From: Comamonas sp. JUb58
GTDB taxonomy: Bacteria > Pseudomonadota > Gammaproteobacteria > Burkholderiales > Burkholderiaceae_C
Assembly: GCF_004364775.1 (NCBI RefSeq)
Contig: NZ_SOAL01000005.1
Span: 124,001-188,000 of the forward strand
Direction: 5' to 3'
Length of the DNA: 64,000 nt
Shown here one piece after another: positions 1-8,699 of the stretch (positions are counted from its first letter, which is position 1; every line of letters begins with the position of its first letter). The notes under the pieces were generated by a model. It was not told the origin of the DNA. It was given only the letters and a program-made list of their open reading frames with translations, and made no database searches. Position numbers and translations under genes: made by a program.

Positions 1-20
1 ATACCAGCAATACGTGCCAT
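1..20 (-). CDS. rpsM: 30S ribosomal protein S13 (5' end only)
   Basis: Only the first six codons are in the window; they read MARIAG, the usual S13 start, on the minus strand. An AGAGGAC ribosome-binding site lies just upstream. The gene follows rpmJ by 22 nt, the normal order at the start of the alpha operon (rpsM-rpsK-rpsD-rpoA). S13 is a small-subunit head protein that contacts the large subunit. The rest lies outside the window. Confidence 0.8.
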
Positions 21-42
21 TTGTGTCCTCTAATACTTTAGA

Positions 43-156
43 TTAACCTTGGCGCTGCTTATGGCGCTGGTCGGTGCAGATCACGCGTACGACACCCTTG
101 CGACGGATGATCTTGCAGTTACGGCAAATCTTCTTTACCGAAGCTGAAACTCTCAT
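43..156 (-). CDS. rpmJ: 50S ribosomal protein L36
   Basis: This 37-codon gene starts [10 protein letters not shown] and carries the CxxC...C...H zinc ligands of L36 (CRNC, then C27 and H32). It is therefore the zinc-binding (C+) form. L36 is a small basic large-subunit protein near helix 89 of 23S rRNA. A TAGGAGA ribosome-binding site sits 5 nt before the ATG. In many bacteria infA lies between secY and rpmJ, but here only 93 non-coding nt separate them. Length and composition match the family exactly. Confidence 0.95.
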   Translation of the reverse strand: MRVSASVKKICRNCKIIRRKGVVRVICTDQRHKQRQG

Positions 157-249
157 TTCATTCTCCTAAAACTTCCATCCGCTCCAGTCTGTGACGGCAT
201 TTCAAATATTTAGCCCGAACAGACTGGAGGGCACACTTTCCTGTCGATC

Positions 250-1569
250 TCAGTTTTTGGCTGAGGCCTTGAAGTTCGCCTTCTTCAGAAGCGACTCATA
301 CTGCTGAGACATCATGTAGTTCTGGACCTGGGACATGAAGTCCATGGTCACCACCACGATGATCAACAAGGAAGTGCCACCGAAATAGAACGGAACGTTG
401 TACTTCAGGATCAAGAACTCTGGCAGCAGACACACGAAGGTGATGTAAACAGCACCCGCAAGCGTCAAACGCACCAAAATCTTATCAATATAACGTGCTG
501 TCTGATCCCCTGGGCGAATCCCGGGAATAAAGGCACCACTCTTCTTCAGGTTATCGGCCGTTTCGCGGCTGTTGAAAACCAAGGCCGTATAGAAGAAGCA
601 GAAAAAGATGATCGCTGCGGCATAGAACATCACATAGATGGGCTGACCAGGAGTCAGCATGCTAGAGATGTCCCTGAGCCAACGCATCGATTCGCCAGCG
701 CTGAACCAGTTCACAACAGTGGCAGGCAGCAAGATGATCGACGAAGCGAAGATGGGAGGAATCACACCTGCCATGTTCAGCTTCAGTGGCAAGTGCGAAG
801 ACTGACCACCATACACCTTGTTTCCAACCTGACGGCGCGCATAGTTCACCAGGATCTTGCGCTGTCCACGCTCGACAAACACGACGAAGTACGTCACGGC
901 TGCCACTACGAGAACAATGAAGATCGCGGCAATGATGCTCATCGCACCAGTACGCACCAATTCGAGCAATCCACCGATGGAGCTGGGGAGACCCGCAGCG
1001 ATACCGGCGAAGATCAGGATCGAGATCCCGTTGCCCAAACCACGCTCGGTGATCTGTTCACCCAGCCACATCAGGAACATCGTACCGGCGGTCAAGCTGA
1101 CCACGGCGGTAAGACGGAACCCGAAACCAGGGCTGAGGACCAAACCGGCTGTGCCTTCCAGCGCCACGGCAATGCCGAGCGACTGGAACAGCGCAAGCGC
1201 CAGGGCACCGTAACGGGTGTACTGGGTAATCTTGCGACGGCCGGCTTCGCCCTCTTTCTTCATCTGTTCGAATGTCGGGACGACGTAGGTCATCAATTGC
1301 ATGATGATCGATGCCGAGATGTACGGCATGATCCCCAGTGCAAACACGGTGAAGCGCGAGAGCGCTCCGCCCGAGAACATGTTGAACAGGTTGAGGATGC
1401 CACCCTGTTGGCTATTGAACAGCTGCTGCAACTGGTTGGGATCGATACCAGGCACCGGAATATGAGCTCCGATGCGGTAGACGATCAGCGCCAGCAACAG
1501 AAAAACCAAACGACGACGCAGATCGCCGTATTTACCGGTCTTTGCAATAGTTGCGGTGTTCGTAGCCAC
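250..1569 (-). CDS. secY: Protein translocase subunit SecY
   Basis: This is the channel-forming subunit of the SecYEG translocon in the inner membrane, which exports unfolded preproteins and inserts membrane proteins. At 439 aa it is close to the 443 aa of E. coli SecY. Ten hydrophobic segments are visible. Family-typical stretches include the plug/TM2 region ([27 protein letters not shown]), [12 protein letters not shown] and [15 protein letters not shown]. The start is GTG (reads GTG GCT ACG). No later in-frame start would keep the N-terminal amphipathic region. It is the last spc-operon gene before rpmJ and lies 21 nt downstream of rplO. Confidence 0.97.
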   Translation of the reverse strand: MATNTATIAKTGKYGDLRRRLVFLLLALIVYRIGAHIPVPGIDPNQLQQLFNSQQGGILNLFNMFSGGALSRFTVFALGIMPYISASIIMQLMTYVVPTFEQMKKEGEAGRRKITQYTRYGALALALFQSLGIAVALEGTAGLVLSPGFGFRLTAVVSLTAGTMFLMWLGEQITERGLGNGISILIFAGIAAGLPSSIGGLLELVRTGAMSIIAAIFIVLVVAAVTYFVVFVERGQRKILVNYARRQVGNKVYGGQSSHLPLKLNMAGVIPPIFASSIILLPATVVNWFSAGESMRWLRDISSMLTPGQPIYVMFYAAAIIFFCFFYTALVFNSRETADNLKKSGAFIPGIRPGDQTARYIDKILVRLTLAGAVYITFVCLLPEFLILKYNVPFYFGGTSLLIIVVVTMDFMSQVQNYMMSQQYESLLKKANFKASAKN

Positions 1570-1590
1570 TGATGAATCTTTCAGAAAGGG

Positions 1591-2022
1591 TTAGGCGATG
1601 CTGCCGCCAGCGGCTTCGATCGCAGCCTTGGCACCAGCGGTGGCGCCAATGCCGTTCAGCTTGACAGCCTTGGACAGAGCACCGGTGTTGATCACCTTGA
1701 CGACCTTGGCGCGTTGGCCAACCAGACCAGCTTGCTTGAGCACTGCCAGATCCACTTCCGCAGCACCCAGCAGCTCGAGAGCAGCCAGGGAGACTTCGGC
1801 GTTGAACTTCAACGTGGTGGACTTGAAACCGCGCTTGGGCAGGCGACGCTGCAAAGGCATTTGACCGCCTTCGAAGCCTACCTTGTGGTAGCCACCCGAA
1901 CGCGACTTTTGACCCTTGTGACCACGGCCGGCGGTCTTACCCAGACCCGAACCGATACCGCGACCGACGCGACGCTTGGCGTGCTTGGCACCTGCTGCAG
2001 GCTTGATGCTATTGAGTTCCAT
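1591..2022 (-). CDS. rplO: 50S ribosomal protein L15
   Basis: L15 is a late-assembling large-subunit protein. The sequence [38 protein letters not shown] is the classic Gly/Arg/Lys-rich extended N-terminus of L15, about 143 aa against 144 in E. coli. Two further start codons (TTG, ATG) lie directly upstream in frame. The third was chosen because it is 6 nt from the AAGGA ribosome-binding site and gives the family-standard start. The gene lies 11 nt after rpmD and 21 nt before secY, in spc-operon order. Confidence 0.95.
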   Translation of the reverse strand: MELNSIKPAAGAKHAKRRVGRGIGSGLGKTAGRGHKGQKSRSGGYHKVGFEGGQMPLQRRLPKRGFKSTTLKFNAEVSLAALELLGAAEVDLAVLKQAGLVGQRAKVVKVINTGALSKAVKLNGIGATAGAKAAIEAAGGSIA

Positions 2023-2033
2023 CATCAATCCTT

Positions 2034-2216
2034 TCAGAGAACCTTCACCAGGTAGGCGATCTTGTTAATCATACCGCGCACTTCAGGGGTGTCCTTCAGT
2101 TCGCTGATGCTGTTCAGCTTGCGCAGACCCAGACCACGCACGGTGGCGCGGTGGTCTTCCTTGGTACCAATCGGGCTACGCACCAGTTGGACCTTCACAG
2201 TTTGTTGCGTTGTCAT
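2034..2216 (-). CDS. rpmD: 50S ribosomal protein L30
   Basis: This small large-subunit protein of 60 aa begins [35 protein letters not shown]. That is the single-domain bacterial L30 fold, with the VRSPIG and [11 protein letters not shown] signatures. It sits between rpsE and rplO with 11-nt spacers on each side, as in the canonical spc operon. Nothing is unusual. Confidence 0.95.
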   Translation of the reverse strand: MTTQQTVKVQLVRSPIGTKEDHRATVRGLGLRKLNSISELKDTPEVRGMINKIAYLVKVL

Positions 2217-2227
2217 AGTGACTCCGA

Positions 2228-2746
2228 TCAGACGAACAGGTCTTCAACCGACTTGCCACGCTTTGCAGCCACTTCCGCAGGGGTCGTGGAGTTGTTCAAA
2301 GCGTCGAAAGTGGCGCGGACCATGTTGTAGGGATTCGACGAGCCATGGCTCTTGGCCACGATATCGGTGATACCCAGAACTTCGAAGACGGCGCGCATTG
2401 GGCCGCCGGCGATGATACCGGTACCCTTGGGAGCAGGAGCCAACATCACGTTGGCAGCGCCATGGTGACCCATCACTTTGTGATGCAGGGTGCCGTTCTT
2501 CAGCGACACCTTGATCATGTTGCGACGGGCTTCTTCCATAGCCTTCTGCACGGCAGCAGGCACTTCCTTGGACTTGCCCTTGCCCATGCCAACGCGGCCG
2601 TCACCATCGCCAACCACGGTCAGTGCAGCGAAGCCGAGAATACGACCACCCTTCACAACCTTGGTGACGCGGTTGACCGCGATCATTTTTTCGCGCAAAC
2701 CGTCGTCACGACCTTCGTCTTGCACTTTGGGGGAAAATTTAGCCAT
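2228..2746 (-). CDS. rpsE: 30S ribosomal protein S5
   Basis: S5 is a small-subunit protein at the mRNA entry and decoding region, important for translational accuracy. It is 172 aa (167 in E. coli). The N-terminal double-stranded-RNA-binding-like domain contains [41 protein letters not shown]. The C-terminal domain contains [40 protein letters not shown]. It is preceded by rplR (15-nt gap) and followed by rpmD (11-nt gap). Confidence 0.97.
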   Translation of the reverse strand: MAKFSPKVQDEGRDDGLREKMIAVNRVTKVVKGGRILGFAALTVVGDGDGRVGMGKGKSKEVPAAVQKAMEEARRNMIKVSLKNGTLHHKVMGHHGAANVMLAPAPKGTGIIAGGPMRAVFEVLGITDIVAKSHGSSNPYNMVRATFDALNNSTTPAEVAAKRGKSVEDLFV

Positions 2747-2761
2747 TTCTATCCACTCCGC

Positions 2762-3127
2762 TTAGAACTGCAGGCCGGCTTCGCGGGCTGCATCAGCCAG
2801 AGCCTTGACGCGGCCGTGGTAGGCGAAACCTGCACGGTCGAATGCAACCTTCTCAACGCCAGCTGCCTTCGCCTTTTCAGCGATGCGCTTGCCGATGAGA
2901 GTAGCTGCGGCGGTGTTGCCACCCTTGCCGGCAGCGCCCAGGTTGCCGCGCACTTCGGCTTCTGCCGTAGATGCGGTAGCAATGACCTTGGTGCCGTCGC
3001 CAGAGATGATCGTGGCATAGATGTGGAGGTTCGTACGGTTCACCGTCAAACGCGCAACGCCTTGGTTGGCAATGCGGATACGGGTTTGCAGGGAACGACG
3101 AAGACGCTGCTGTTTCTTGTTCAACAT
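2762..3127 (-). CDS. rplR: 50S ribosomal protein L18
   Basis: L18 binds 5S rRNA and helps place it in the central protuberance. At 121 aa (117 in E. coli), the sequence starts [29 protein letters not shown] and ends [15 protein letters not shown], both L18 signatures. The Arg/Lys-rich N-terminus contacts 5S RNA. Spc-operon order is kept, with rplF 11 nt upstream and rpsE 15 nt downstream. Confidence 0.96.
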   Translation of the reverse strand: MLNKKQQRLRRSLQTRIRIANQGVARLTVNRTNLHIYATIISGDGTKVIATASTAEAEVRGNLGAAGKGGNTAAATLIGKRIAEKAKAAGVEKVAFDRAGFAYHGRVKALADAAREAGLQF

Positions 3128-3138
3128 GATGCAGCTCC

Positions 3139-3672
3139 TTATTTCTTCTTAGTCTCTTTGATCGTGACCTTCTCATCCGAATAACGGATGCCCTTGCCCT
3201 TGTAAGGCTCGGGAGGACGAACGGCACGAATCTCAGCTGCCAGCTGACCAACGCGTTGGCGGTCAGCACCCTTGATCACCACTTCCGTAGGGGTAGGGGT
3301 GGCCACGGTGATGCCAGCAGGCATTTCAAAGTTGACTGGGTGGGAATAACCAACGCTCAGGTTCAGCTTGCTGCCAGAAGCAGCGGCCTTGTAACCCACG
3401 CCGACGAGAGACAGCTTCTTTTCGAAGCCCTTGCTCACACCAACCACCATGTTGTTCACCAGCTGACGCATGGTGCCGCTCATGGCATTGGCTTCACGGG
3501 AGTCATTCACCGGCTCGAAAGCCAGCTTACCGTCGTTGTTGGAAACCTTGACCAGGGCGTTGGGGGTCAGCAGCAGCGTGCCGCCTGCGCCCTTGACGCT
3601 GATTTGGTCTTCCTTGATGGAGACATCCACACCTTGGGGGATGCTCACAGGCATTTTTGCTACACGGGACAT
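3139..3672 (-). CDS. rplF: 50S ribosomal protein L6
   Basis: L6 lies at the base of the L7/L12 stalk near the sarcin-ricin loop. The 177-aa length equals E. coli L6. The N-terminal [28 protein letters not shown] and the C-terminal [23 protein letters not shown] are diagnostic. The tail ends in a run of lysines. The gene is 26 nt downstream of rpsH, the widest internal gap in this operon, and 11 nt before rplR. Confidence 0.97.
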   Translation of the reverse strand: MSRVAKMPVSIPQGVDVSIKEDQISVKGAGGTLLLTPNALVKVSNNDGKLAFEPVNDSREANAMSGTMRQLVNNMVVGVSKGFEKKLSLVGVGYKAAASGSKLNLSVGYSHPVNFEMPAGITVATPTPTEVVIKGADRQRVGQLAAEIRAVRPPEPYKGKGIRYSDEKVTIKETKKK

Positions 3673-3698
3673 GTCAGTATTTCTCCTTCAATGCCGCG

Positions 3699-4094
3699 TT
3701 AAGCCACATAGCAAAGCACTTCACCGCCGACACCGGCAGCGCGCGCTTTACGATCGGTCATCACACCCTTAGGCGTGGTCACGATTGCAACACCCAGGCC
3801 GTTTTGGACTTGGGGAATTGCAGTGCAGCCCTTGTACACACGCAGGCCAGGACGGCTCACGCGCTCGATACGCTCGATCACTGGGCGACCGGCGTAGTAC
3901 TTCAAGGTAATTGCGAGTTCAGACTTGCCATCTTCGGTCTTCACTTCGAAGCCATCGATGTAACCCTCGTCCTTCAAAACCTGTGCAATGGCAACCTTCA
4001 CTTTGGAGGAAGGAACCAGCACGGTGGCTTTGGACACCATTTGTGCGTTACGGATACGGGTCAGCAAGTCAGCGATTGGATCACTCATGCTCAT
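3699..4094 (-). CDS. rpsH: 30S ribosomal protein S8
   Basis: S8 is a primary 16S rRNA-binding protein and, in enterobacteria, the translational repressor of the spc operon. It is 131 aa and starts [20 protein letters not shown]; a start at the second Met (4088) is also possible. The C-terminal half holds the conserved [33 protein letters not shown]. It follows rpsN by 18 nt. Whether S8 autoregulates this operon here cannot be judged from sequence alone. Confidence 0.96.
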   Translation of the reverse strand: MSMSDPIADLLTRIRNAQMVSKATVLVPSSKVKVAIAQVLKDEGYIDGFEVKTEDGKSELAITLKYYAGRPVIERIERVSRPGLRVYKGCTAIPQVQNGLGVAIVTTPKGVMTDRKARAAGVGGEVLCYVA

Positions 4095-4112
4095 GTTTAA
4101 TCTCCTGACTGC

Positions 4113-4418
4113 TTACCAGCTGGCCTTGGTCACGCCAGGGATGGCGCCGACGAATGCCAGTTCACGAATCTTGGCGCGGCCCAGACCGAATTGACGGAAA
4201 GTGCCACGGGGACGACCCGTGATTTCGCAACGTGCACGTTGACGAGTGGGGTTTGCATTGCGAGGCAGCTTTTGCAGGCCTTGACGGGCTGCATCGCGCT
4301 CTTCGTCGGAACGCTTAGCGTCGCCGGCGATGGCCTTCAGTTCTGCATACTTGGCTGCGTACTTGGCAGCCAGCTTTTCACGCTTCAGTTCGCGTTGGAT
4401 CAGTGCTTGTTTAGCCAT
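4113..4418 (-). CDS. rpsN: 30S ribosomal protein S14
   Basis: S14 is a small-subunit head protein. At 101 aa it is the long, zinc-free (C-) form. Only one cysteine ([12 protein letters not shown]) remains, so the four-Cys zinc knuckle of the short paralogue is absent. The C-terminal [28 protein letters not shown] is diagnostic. It is 8 nt downstream of rplE and 18 nt upstream of rpsH, so translational coupling is likely. Confidence 0.96.
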   Translation of the reverse strand: MAKQALIQRELKREKLAAKYAAKYAELKAIAGDAKRSDEERDAARQGLQKLPRNANPTRQRARCEITGRPRGTFRQFGLGRAKIRELAFVGAIPGVTKASW

Positions 4419-4426
4419 GCATCACC

Positions 4427-4975
4427 TCAGTTCTTGAACGGGAAGCGGAAAGCCTGCAACAGTGCCTTGCACTCGTCGTCATTCTTCGCAGTCGTCGTAA
4501 TGCTGATGTTGAGACCACGCAGTGCGTCGACTTTGTCGTACTCAATTTCAGGGAAGATGATTTGTTCTTTGACGCCGATGTTGTAGTTGCCACGGCCATC
4601 AAAGGCGCGACCAGAAATACCACGGAAGTCACGCACGCGGGGCAGAGCCACGGTCACGAAACGGTCCAGGAATTCATACATCTGAACGCCACGCAGGGTC
4701 ACCATGCAGCCGATAGCTTGGCCTTCGCGGATCTTGAAACCAGCGATAGCCTTCTTGGCCTTGGTCACCACAGGCTTTTGACCAGCAATCTTGGTCAGGT
4801 CAGCCACGGCGTTGTCCATCACCTTCTTGTCGGAGACGGCTTCGCTCACACCCATGTTCAGGGTGATCTTGGTCAGGCGAGGCACTTCCATGGAGGAGGT
4901 GTAGCCGAACTTCTTCATCAGTTCCGGAGCAATTTGCTCACGGTATTGTTTTTGCAGTCGTGCAACGTTTGCCAT
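4427..4975 (-). CDS. rplE: 50S ribosomal protein L5
   Basis: L5 binds 5S rRNA with L18 and forms part of the central protuberance. At 182 aa (179 in E. coli) it has the conserved [35 protein letters not shown] and [30 protein letters not shown] stretches. It lies 10 nt after rplX and 8 nt before rpsN, as expected for the spc operon. Confidence 0.97.
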   Translation of the reverse strand: MANVARLQKQYREQIAPELMKKFGYTSSMEVPRLTKITLNMGVSEAVSDKKVMDNAVADLTKIAGQKPVVTKAKKAIAGFKIREGQAIGCMVTLRGVQMYEFLDRFVTVALPRVRDFRGISGRAFDGRGNYNIGVKEQIIFPEIEYDKVDALRGLNISITTTAKNDDECKALLQAFRFPFKN

Positions 4976-4985
4976 GTCTTACTCC

Positions 4986-5303
4986 TTAGGCTGCGATATC
5001 AGCGCCATTGGACTTGAACACGCGAACACGTGCGCCGTCGGCGTTCACCTTGATGCCCACGCGATCAGCCTTGCCGGTTGCCGCATTGAAGATAGCCACG
5101 TTGGATTGGTGGATAGGCATGGCCTTTTCCACGATACCGCCGTTGGTGCCCTTCATGGGGTTTGGCTTGACGTGCTTCTTCACCATGTTGATGCCTTCGA
5201 TCACCAGGTGAGAGTCGTCCGCACGCAGCGTCACAACGCCACGCTTGCCCTTGTCACGGCCGGTCAGCACGATAACTTCGTCGCCCTTGCGAATCTTGTT
5301 CAT
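4986..5303 (-). CDS. rplX: 50S ribosomal protein L24
   Basis: L24 is an assembly-initiator protein of the large subunit with an N-terminal KOW domain. The 105-aa sequence starts [24 protein letters not shown], the KOW motif, and continues [19 protein letters not shown], typical of L24. It is the second gene of the operon, 12 nt after rplN. Confidence 0.96.
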   Translation of the reverse strand: MNKIRKGDEVIVLTGRDKGKRGVVTLRADDSHLVIEGINMVKKHVKPNPMKGTNGGIVEKAMPIHQSNVAIFNAATGKADRVGIKVNADGARVRVFKSNGADIAA

Positions 5304-5315
5304 AGTGCTATTCCT

Positions 5316-5684
5316 TTAGAGAACTTCAGGGGCCAGCGACACGATCTTCATGAACTTTTCGGTACGCAGTTCACGGGTCACGGGGCCAAAGATGCGGGTG
5401 CCGATAGGCTCCAGCTTGGCGTTGAGCAACACAGCAGCGTTGCCATCGAATTTGACGAGCGAACCGTCAGCACGGCGAATACCCTTTGCGGTACGCACCA
5501 CCACAGCACTGTAAACCTCGCCTTTTTTGACGCGGCCACGTGGAGCAGCTTCTTTCACGCTCACCTTGATAATGTCACCAACGCTCGCATAGCGACGGTG
5601 CGAACCACCCAGCACTTTGATGCACTGGACAGACTTCGCGCCGGTATTGTCGGCAACCTCGAGTCGAGATTCTGTCTGGATCAT
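5316..5684 (-). CDS. rplN: 50S ribosomal protein L14
   Basis: L14 contacts the small subunit (bridge B8) and the silencing factor RsfS. The 122-aa sequence starts [33 protein letters not shown] and ends [13 protein letters not shown], both family-standard. This is the first gene of the operon. Its usual upstream partner rpsQ is missing, and a non-ribosomal gene (glpD) follows instead. The start has only a weak GGGA ribosome-binding site and lies about 155 nt downstream of the predicted transcription start. Confidence 0.97.
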   Translation of the reverse strand: MIQTESRLEVADNTGAKSVQCIKVLGGSHRRYASVGDIIKVSVKEAAPRGRVKKGEVYSAVVVRTAKGIRRADGSLVKFDGNAAVLLNAKLEPIGTRIFGPVTRELRTEKFMKIVSLAPEVL

Positions 5685-5731
5685 TTAAATATTCCCAACT
5701 TGCACCAGCAGACCAGACAGCCCAATAAGAA

Positions 5732-5794
5732 TTAATCCTCATGGACAGCCAAGCAGCCAGTCAGTCTTGGGCCCGTCGTCCACACCGCAACCAT
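5732..5794 (-). CDS. Candidate 20-aa leader ORF upstream of rplN
   Basis: A 20-codon ORF in the rplN leader starts MVAVWTTGPRL and ends CLAVHED before TAA. An AGGAG lies 11 nt before its ATG. It sits entirely between the predicted operon promoter and rplN, so it would be translated first from the ribosomal-protein mRNA. No family is recognised. It may be a translated leader or chance; the spacing of the ribosome-binding site is long. Confidence 0.3.
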   Translation of the reverse strand: MVAVWTTGPRLTGCLAVHED

Positions 5795-5846
5795 TTACGA
5801 TGCTTCTCCTGGGCAGAAACCTCGCGCATTAAACGCGAAGCCCTCC

Positions 5847-5875
5847 ATTCTGTCAGAGCTAGCACACTCCGTCAA
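5847..5875 (-). promoter_or_regulatory. Predicted sigma-70 promoter of the rplN-secY operon
   Basis: On the minus strand TTGACG (5870-5875) is followed after exactly 17 nt by CAGAAT (5847-5852), a near-consensus -35/-10 pair. It lies about 160 nt upstream of rplN in the gap where rpsQ would normally be, and gives this operon its own transcription start. Confidence 0.65.
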
Positions 5876-5910
5876 GAGTGCGTACCCAAACCAGCGGTAA
5901 ATTTGTATTT

Positions 5911-7509
5911 TTACGCCACTTTTTCGCCGGCGTACTGCTGCGCCAGCACCAGGAAGGCGGTCAGCGCGGTGTCTGACCCCAATTCTTCCTGCAGGATGGC
6001 CGATACGCGCGGGGCCAGCTTGGCGGCCAGGCGCGCATCCAGGAACAGCAGGCGGCTGCGGCGGGCGAGCACGTCTTCCACGGTGCGCGCATATTCAAAG
6101 CGCGCGGCAAAGCGCACCATGGCCTCGCTCAGGCCATTGGCCAGCCAGATGTCCGCACCCGGCAGGGTGGCCACAAAATTGGCCTCGCTGCCATAGGAGT
6201 GCATGCCCTGGGCCATGTGCATGCTGTGCTGGGCGCGGCCCGATGTTGGTGTACCCACCAGCGGCAGCTTCACGGTCACGCCACCGGGCTTGCGCGGCAG
6301 GCGCTGGGCATCGAAGCAGGCATTGAGCACGTCCTCGGCCATTGCGCGGTAGGTGGTCCACTTGCCGCCGGTCACCGTCACCATGCCGGACTTGCTGGTC
6401 AGCACCGTGTGCTCGCGGCTGATGCCCTTGGTGTTTTCGCCATCATCGTCCTGCGGCTTGACCAGCGGACGCAGGCCAGCCCACATGCTGCGCACATCGG
6501 CCATCGTCGGCGCGCGGCTGAGGTACTTACCCGCTTCGCTCAGGATGAAGTTCAGCTCTTCCTCAAACGGACGGGGTTCGCGCGCCAGGTCATGGCGCGG
6601 GGTGTCGGTCGTGCCCAGAATCACCTTGCCCAGCCAAGGCACCGCAAACAGCACCCGGCCATCGGCCGTCTTGGGCACCAGCAAGGCATGGTCGGAGGGC
6701 AGGAAATCCCGGTCCACCACCAGGTGCACGCCCTGGCTGGGCGCCACCATGGGCTTGACGGGCTTGCCCATCAGCTCGGCATCCTGCTGGCGCAGGTGGT
6801 CCACCCAGGGGCCGGTGGCGTTCACCACGCAGCGCGCACGCACCGTGTAGCGCTGGCCGGATTCCGCATCCCGGCAGACCACGCCAGCCACCCGGCCCTC
6901 TTCCTGCACCAGCTCCATCACCGGGCAGTAGTTGACCAGCAAGGCGCCCTTGGCTGCGGCGGTACGGGCCAGCGCAATGGCCAGGCGGGCATCGTCGAAC
7001 TGGCCGTCCCAGTATTTGACGCCGCCCTTCAGGCCCTTGTCCTGCACCGTGGGCAGCAGGCGGCGCGTGGCGCCGGCCGACAGAAACTGCGTGGAACCCA
7101 GACCCGCCTTGCCCGCCAGCGCGTCATACATCTTGAGGCCGATGCCGTAGAACGGCGTGTCCAGCATCTTGTAGGAAGGCATCACAAAGGCCAGCGGCTG
7201 GGCGATGTGCGGCGCGTTGTTCAGCAAGGTGGTGCGCTCGTGCAAGGCCTCGCGCACCAGCGAGATATTGCCCTGCGCCAGGTAACGCACGCCGCCATGC
7301 ACCAGCTTGGTGGCGCGCGACGAGGTGCCCTTGGCAAAGTCCATGGCCTCGAGCAGCGCGACCTTGAAGCCGCGTGCCGCCGCATCCAGCGCCACGCCCA
7401 GGCCGGTGGCACCGCCCCCGACCACCACCAGATCAAACACCGGCGTGGCGCCCAGGCGGGCCAGCAGATCAGTACGGTGAACAGACAGCGGTGCAGCAGC
7501 AGTGGACAT
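5911..7509 (-). CDS. glpD: Glycerol-3-phosphate dehydrogenase (aerobic, FAD)
   Basis: GlpD oxidises sn-glycerol-3-phosphate to dihydroxyacetone phosphate at the inner membrane and passes electrons to ubiquinone. The 532-aa protein (501 in E. coli) has the FAD dinucleotide fold VVVGGGATGLGVALDAAARG at residues ~22-41. It also has GTSSRATKLVHGGVRYL, the FAD/substrate signature of the family, and VTGGKWTTYRAMAEDV in the C-terminal half. The reading frame is open far upstream, but the start MSTAAAPLSVHRTD fits the family's N-terminus. It is transcribed divergently from glpR-glpK. The shared intergenic region carries repeated TTCGTT motifs likely bound by GlpR. Confidence 0.95.
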   Translation of the reverse strand: MSTAAAPLSVHRTDLLARLGATPVFDLVVVGGGATGLGVALDAAARGFKVALLEAMDFAKGTSSRATKLVHGGVRYLAQGNISLVREALHERTTLLNNAPHIAQPLAFVMPSYKMLDTPFYGIGLKMYDALAGKAGLGSTQFLSAGATRRLLPTVQDKGLKGGVKYWDGQFDDARLAIALARTAAAKGALLVNYCPVMELVQEEGRVAGVVCRDAESGQRYTVRARCVVNATGPWVDHLRQQDAELMGKPVKPMVAPSQGVHLVVDRDFLPSDHALLVPKTADGRVLFAVPWLGKVILGTTDTPRHDLAREPRPFEEELNFILSEAGKYLSRAPTMADVRSMWAGLRPLVKPQDDDGENTKGISREHTVLTSKSGMVTVTGGKWTTYRAMAEDVLNACFDAQRLPRKPGGVTVKLPLVGTPTSGRAQHSMHMAQGMHSYGSEANFVATLPGADIWLANGLSEAMVRFAARFEYARTVEDVLARRSRLLFLDARLAAKLAPRVSAILQEELGSDTALTAFLVLAQQYAGEKVA

Positions 7510-7857
7510 GCGAAATAGATATGAAGGTCTGAGGGTTGCGGCGCCGGCAAACAGGGCAGCAGCGCGGCAAATAGCCAAAGCCTGGAAGCGGAGATTCGCT
7601 TTTGCGCTTTTGTCTCTAAATTTTATTCGTTTTTGATCTTTTGTGTTCGTTATTGCAAAATTTGCCGTCTGCAAACCCCAAGATCTCCGCAGCCCAGCAT
7701 GCCAGCCTGGCATGCCAATCTGATGACAAAACCACCCGCCAGCCATGGCTGCTGCTGCAAAAGCGCCTCAGCGCGCACCCGCAGCGGCTGGCCGAACTGT
7801 TGCGTTTTGCACTATATTGGCGGGAGTTTTCGTTTTTATTCGTTTCAGACCCACGCC
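7510..7857. promoter_or_regulatory. Divergent glpD/glpR control region with TTCGTT repeats
   Basis: This 348-nt spacer has no gene. It holds four same-strand TTCGTT motifs in two pairs: 7626-7631 and 7646-7651 (20 bp apart), and 7829-7834 and 7839-7844 (10 bp apart, just before glpR). TTCG half-sites are typical of GlpR-type DeoR operators. A separate 19-bp palindrome, GCATGCCA-GCC-TGGCATGC, lies at 7697-7715. The first pair is next to the likely glpD promoter and the second next to glpR, so GlpR probably controls both directions. No confident -35/-10 pair was found. Confidence 0.5.
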
Positions 7858-8631
7858 ATGACGGAGCTCTACAACAGCAATCCACGCCAACTGCTGCTCT
7901 TGCAAGAGGTGCAGCGCCGCAGCTCGGCCACCGTCGAGGAACTGGCCGCTTTCCTGGGCGTGACCCTACAAACCGTACGCCGCGATGTGCAGCGGCTGTC
8001 CGAAGCGGGCGTGCTCACCCGCTTTCACGGCGGCGTGCGCGTGCCCAACTCCACCACCGAGAACCTGGCCCACCAGCAGCGCGAAGCCCTCAATGCCGAC
8101 GGCAAGACCCGCATCGCCCAGGCCGTGGCCGCCCAGGTGCCGCACAACTGCTCGCTGATCCTGAACATCGGCACCACCACCGAGGCGATTGCCCGTGCGC
8201 TGATGCAGCACCGGGGGCTGCGCATCATCACCAACAACCTCAATGTCGCAGCCACCTTGAGCAGCAATGCCGACTGCGAGGTGATCGTTGCCGGCGGCGT
8301 GGTGCGCGGCCGGGACCGGGGCATCATCGGCGAGGCTGCGGTGGACTTCATCCGCCAGTTCCGCGTGGACATCGCGCTGATCGGCATCTCCGGCATCGAA
8401 TCGGATGGCAGCCTGCGCGACTACGACTTCCGCGAGGTGAAAGTGGCCCAGACCATCATGGACCAGGCGCGCGAGGTCTGGATGGCGGCCGACCACAGCA
8501 AGTTTGGCCGCCCGGCGATGGTGGAAGTGGGCCCGCTGTCGCGCATCGACCGGCTGTTTACCGATGCCCCGCCGCCCGAGCCTTTCCCCCGGCTGCTGCA
8601 GGAAGCCCATGTGCGCTGCACCGTCGCCTGA
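7858..8631 (+). CDS. glpR: Glycerol-3-phosphate regulon repressor, DeoR family
   Basis: GlpR represses glycerol genes until glycerol-3-phosphate binds. The 257-aa protein has the DeoR N-terminal helix-turn-helix (RRSSATVEELAAFLGVTLQTVRRDVQRLSEAGVLTRFHGGV, residues ~15-55). A C-terminal sugar-phosphate sensor domain follows, with NIGTTTEAIARAL and the DYDFREVKVAQ signature. The ATG at 7858 was chosen because it starts directly before the HTH; the frame is open further upstream. The gene lies 68 nt upstream of glpK on the same strand and is divergent from glpD. Confidence 0.9.
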   Translation: MTELYNSNPRQLLLLQEVQRRSSATVEELAAFLGVTLQTVRRDVQRLSEAGVLTRFHGGVRVPNSTTENLAHQQREALNADGKTRIAQAVAAQVPHNCSLILNIGTTTEAIARALMQHRGLRIITNNLNVAATLSSNADCEVIVAGGVVRGRDRGIIGEAAVDFIRQFRVDIALIGISGIESDGSLRDYDFREVKVAQTIMDQAREVWMAADHSKFGRPAMVEVGPLSRIDRLFTDAPPPEPFPRLLQEAHVRCTVA

Positions 8632-8699
8632 CGGCCAGCCCCCCCCCCCTGCCCCTTTGTTGACTTGACTGAACTACCGGCTCAGACCGGCCTTGAGAC

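Noticed and set aside
8639-8651. C tract as a phase-variation switch inside a coding sequence.
   Set aside because: The tract lies after the glpR stop and before the glpK start, so slippage cannot switch a frame; it is kept only as a minor spacing observation.
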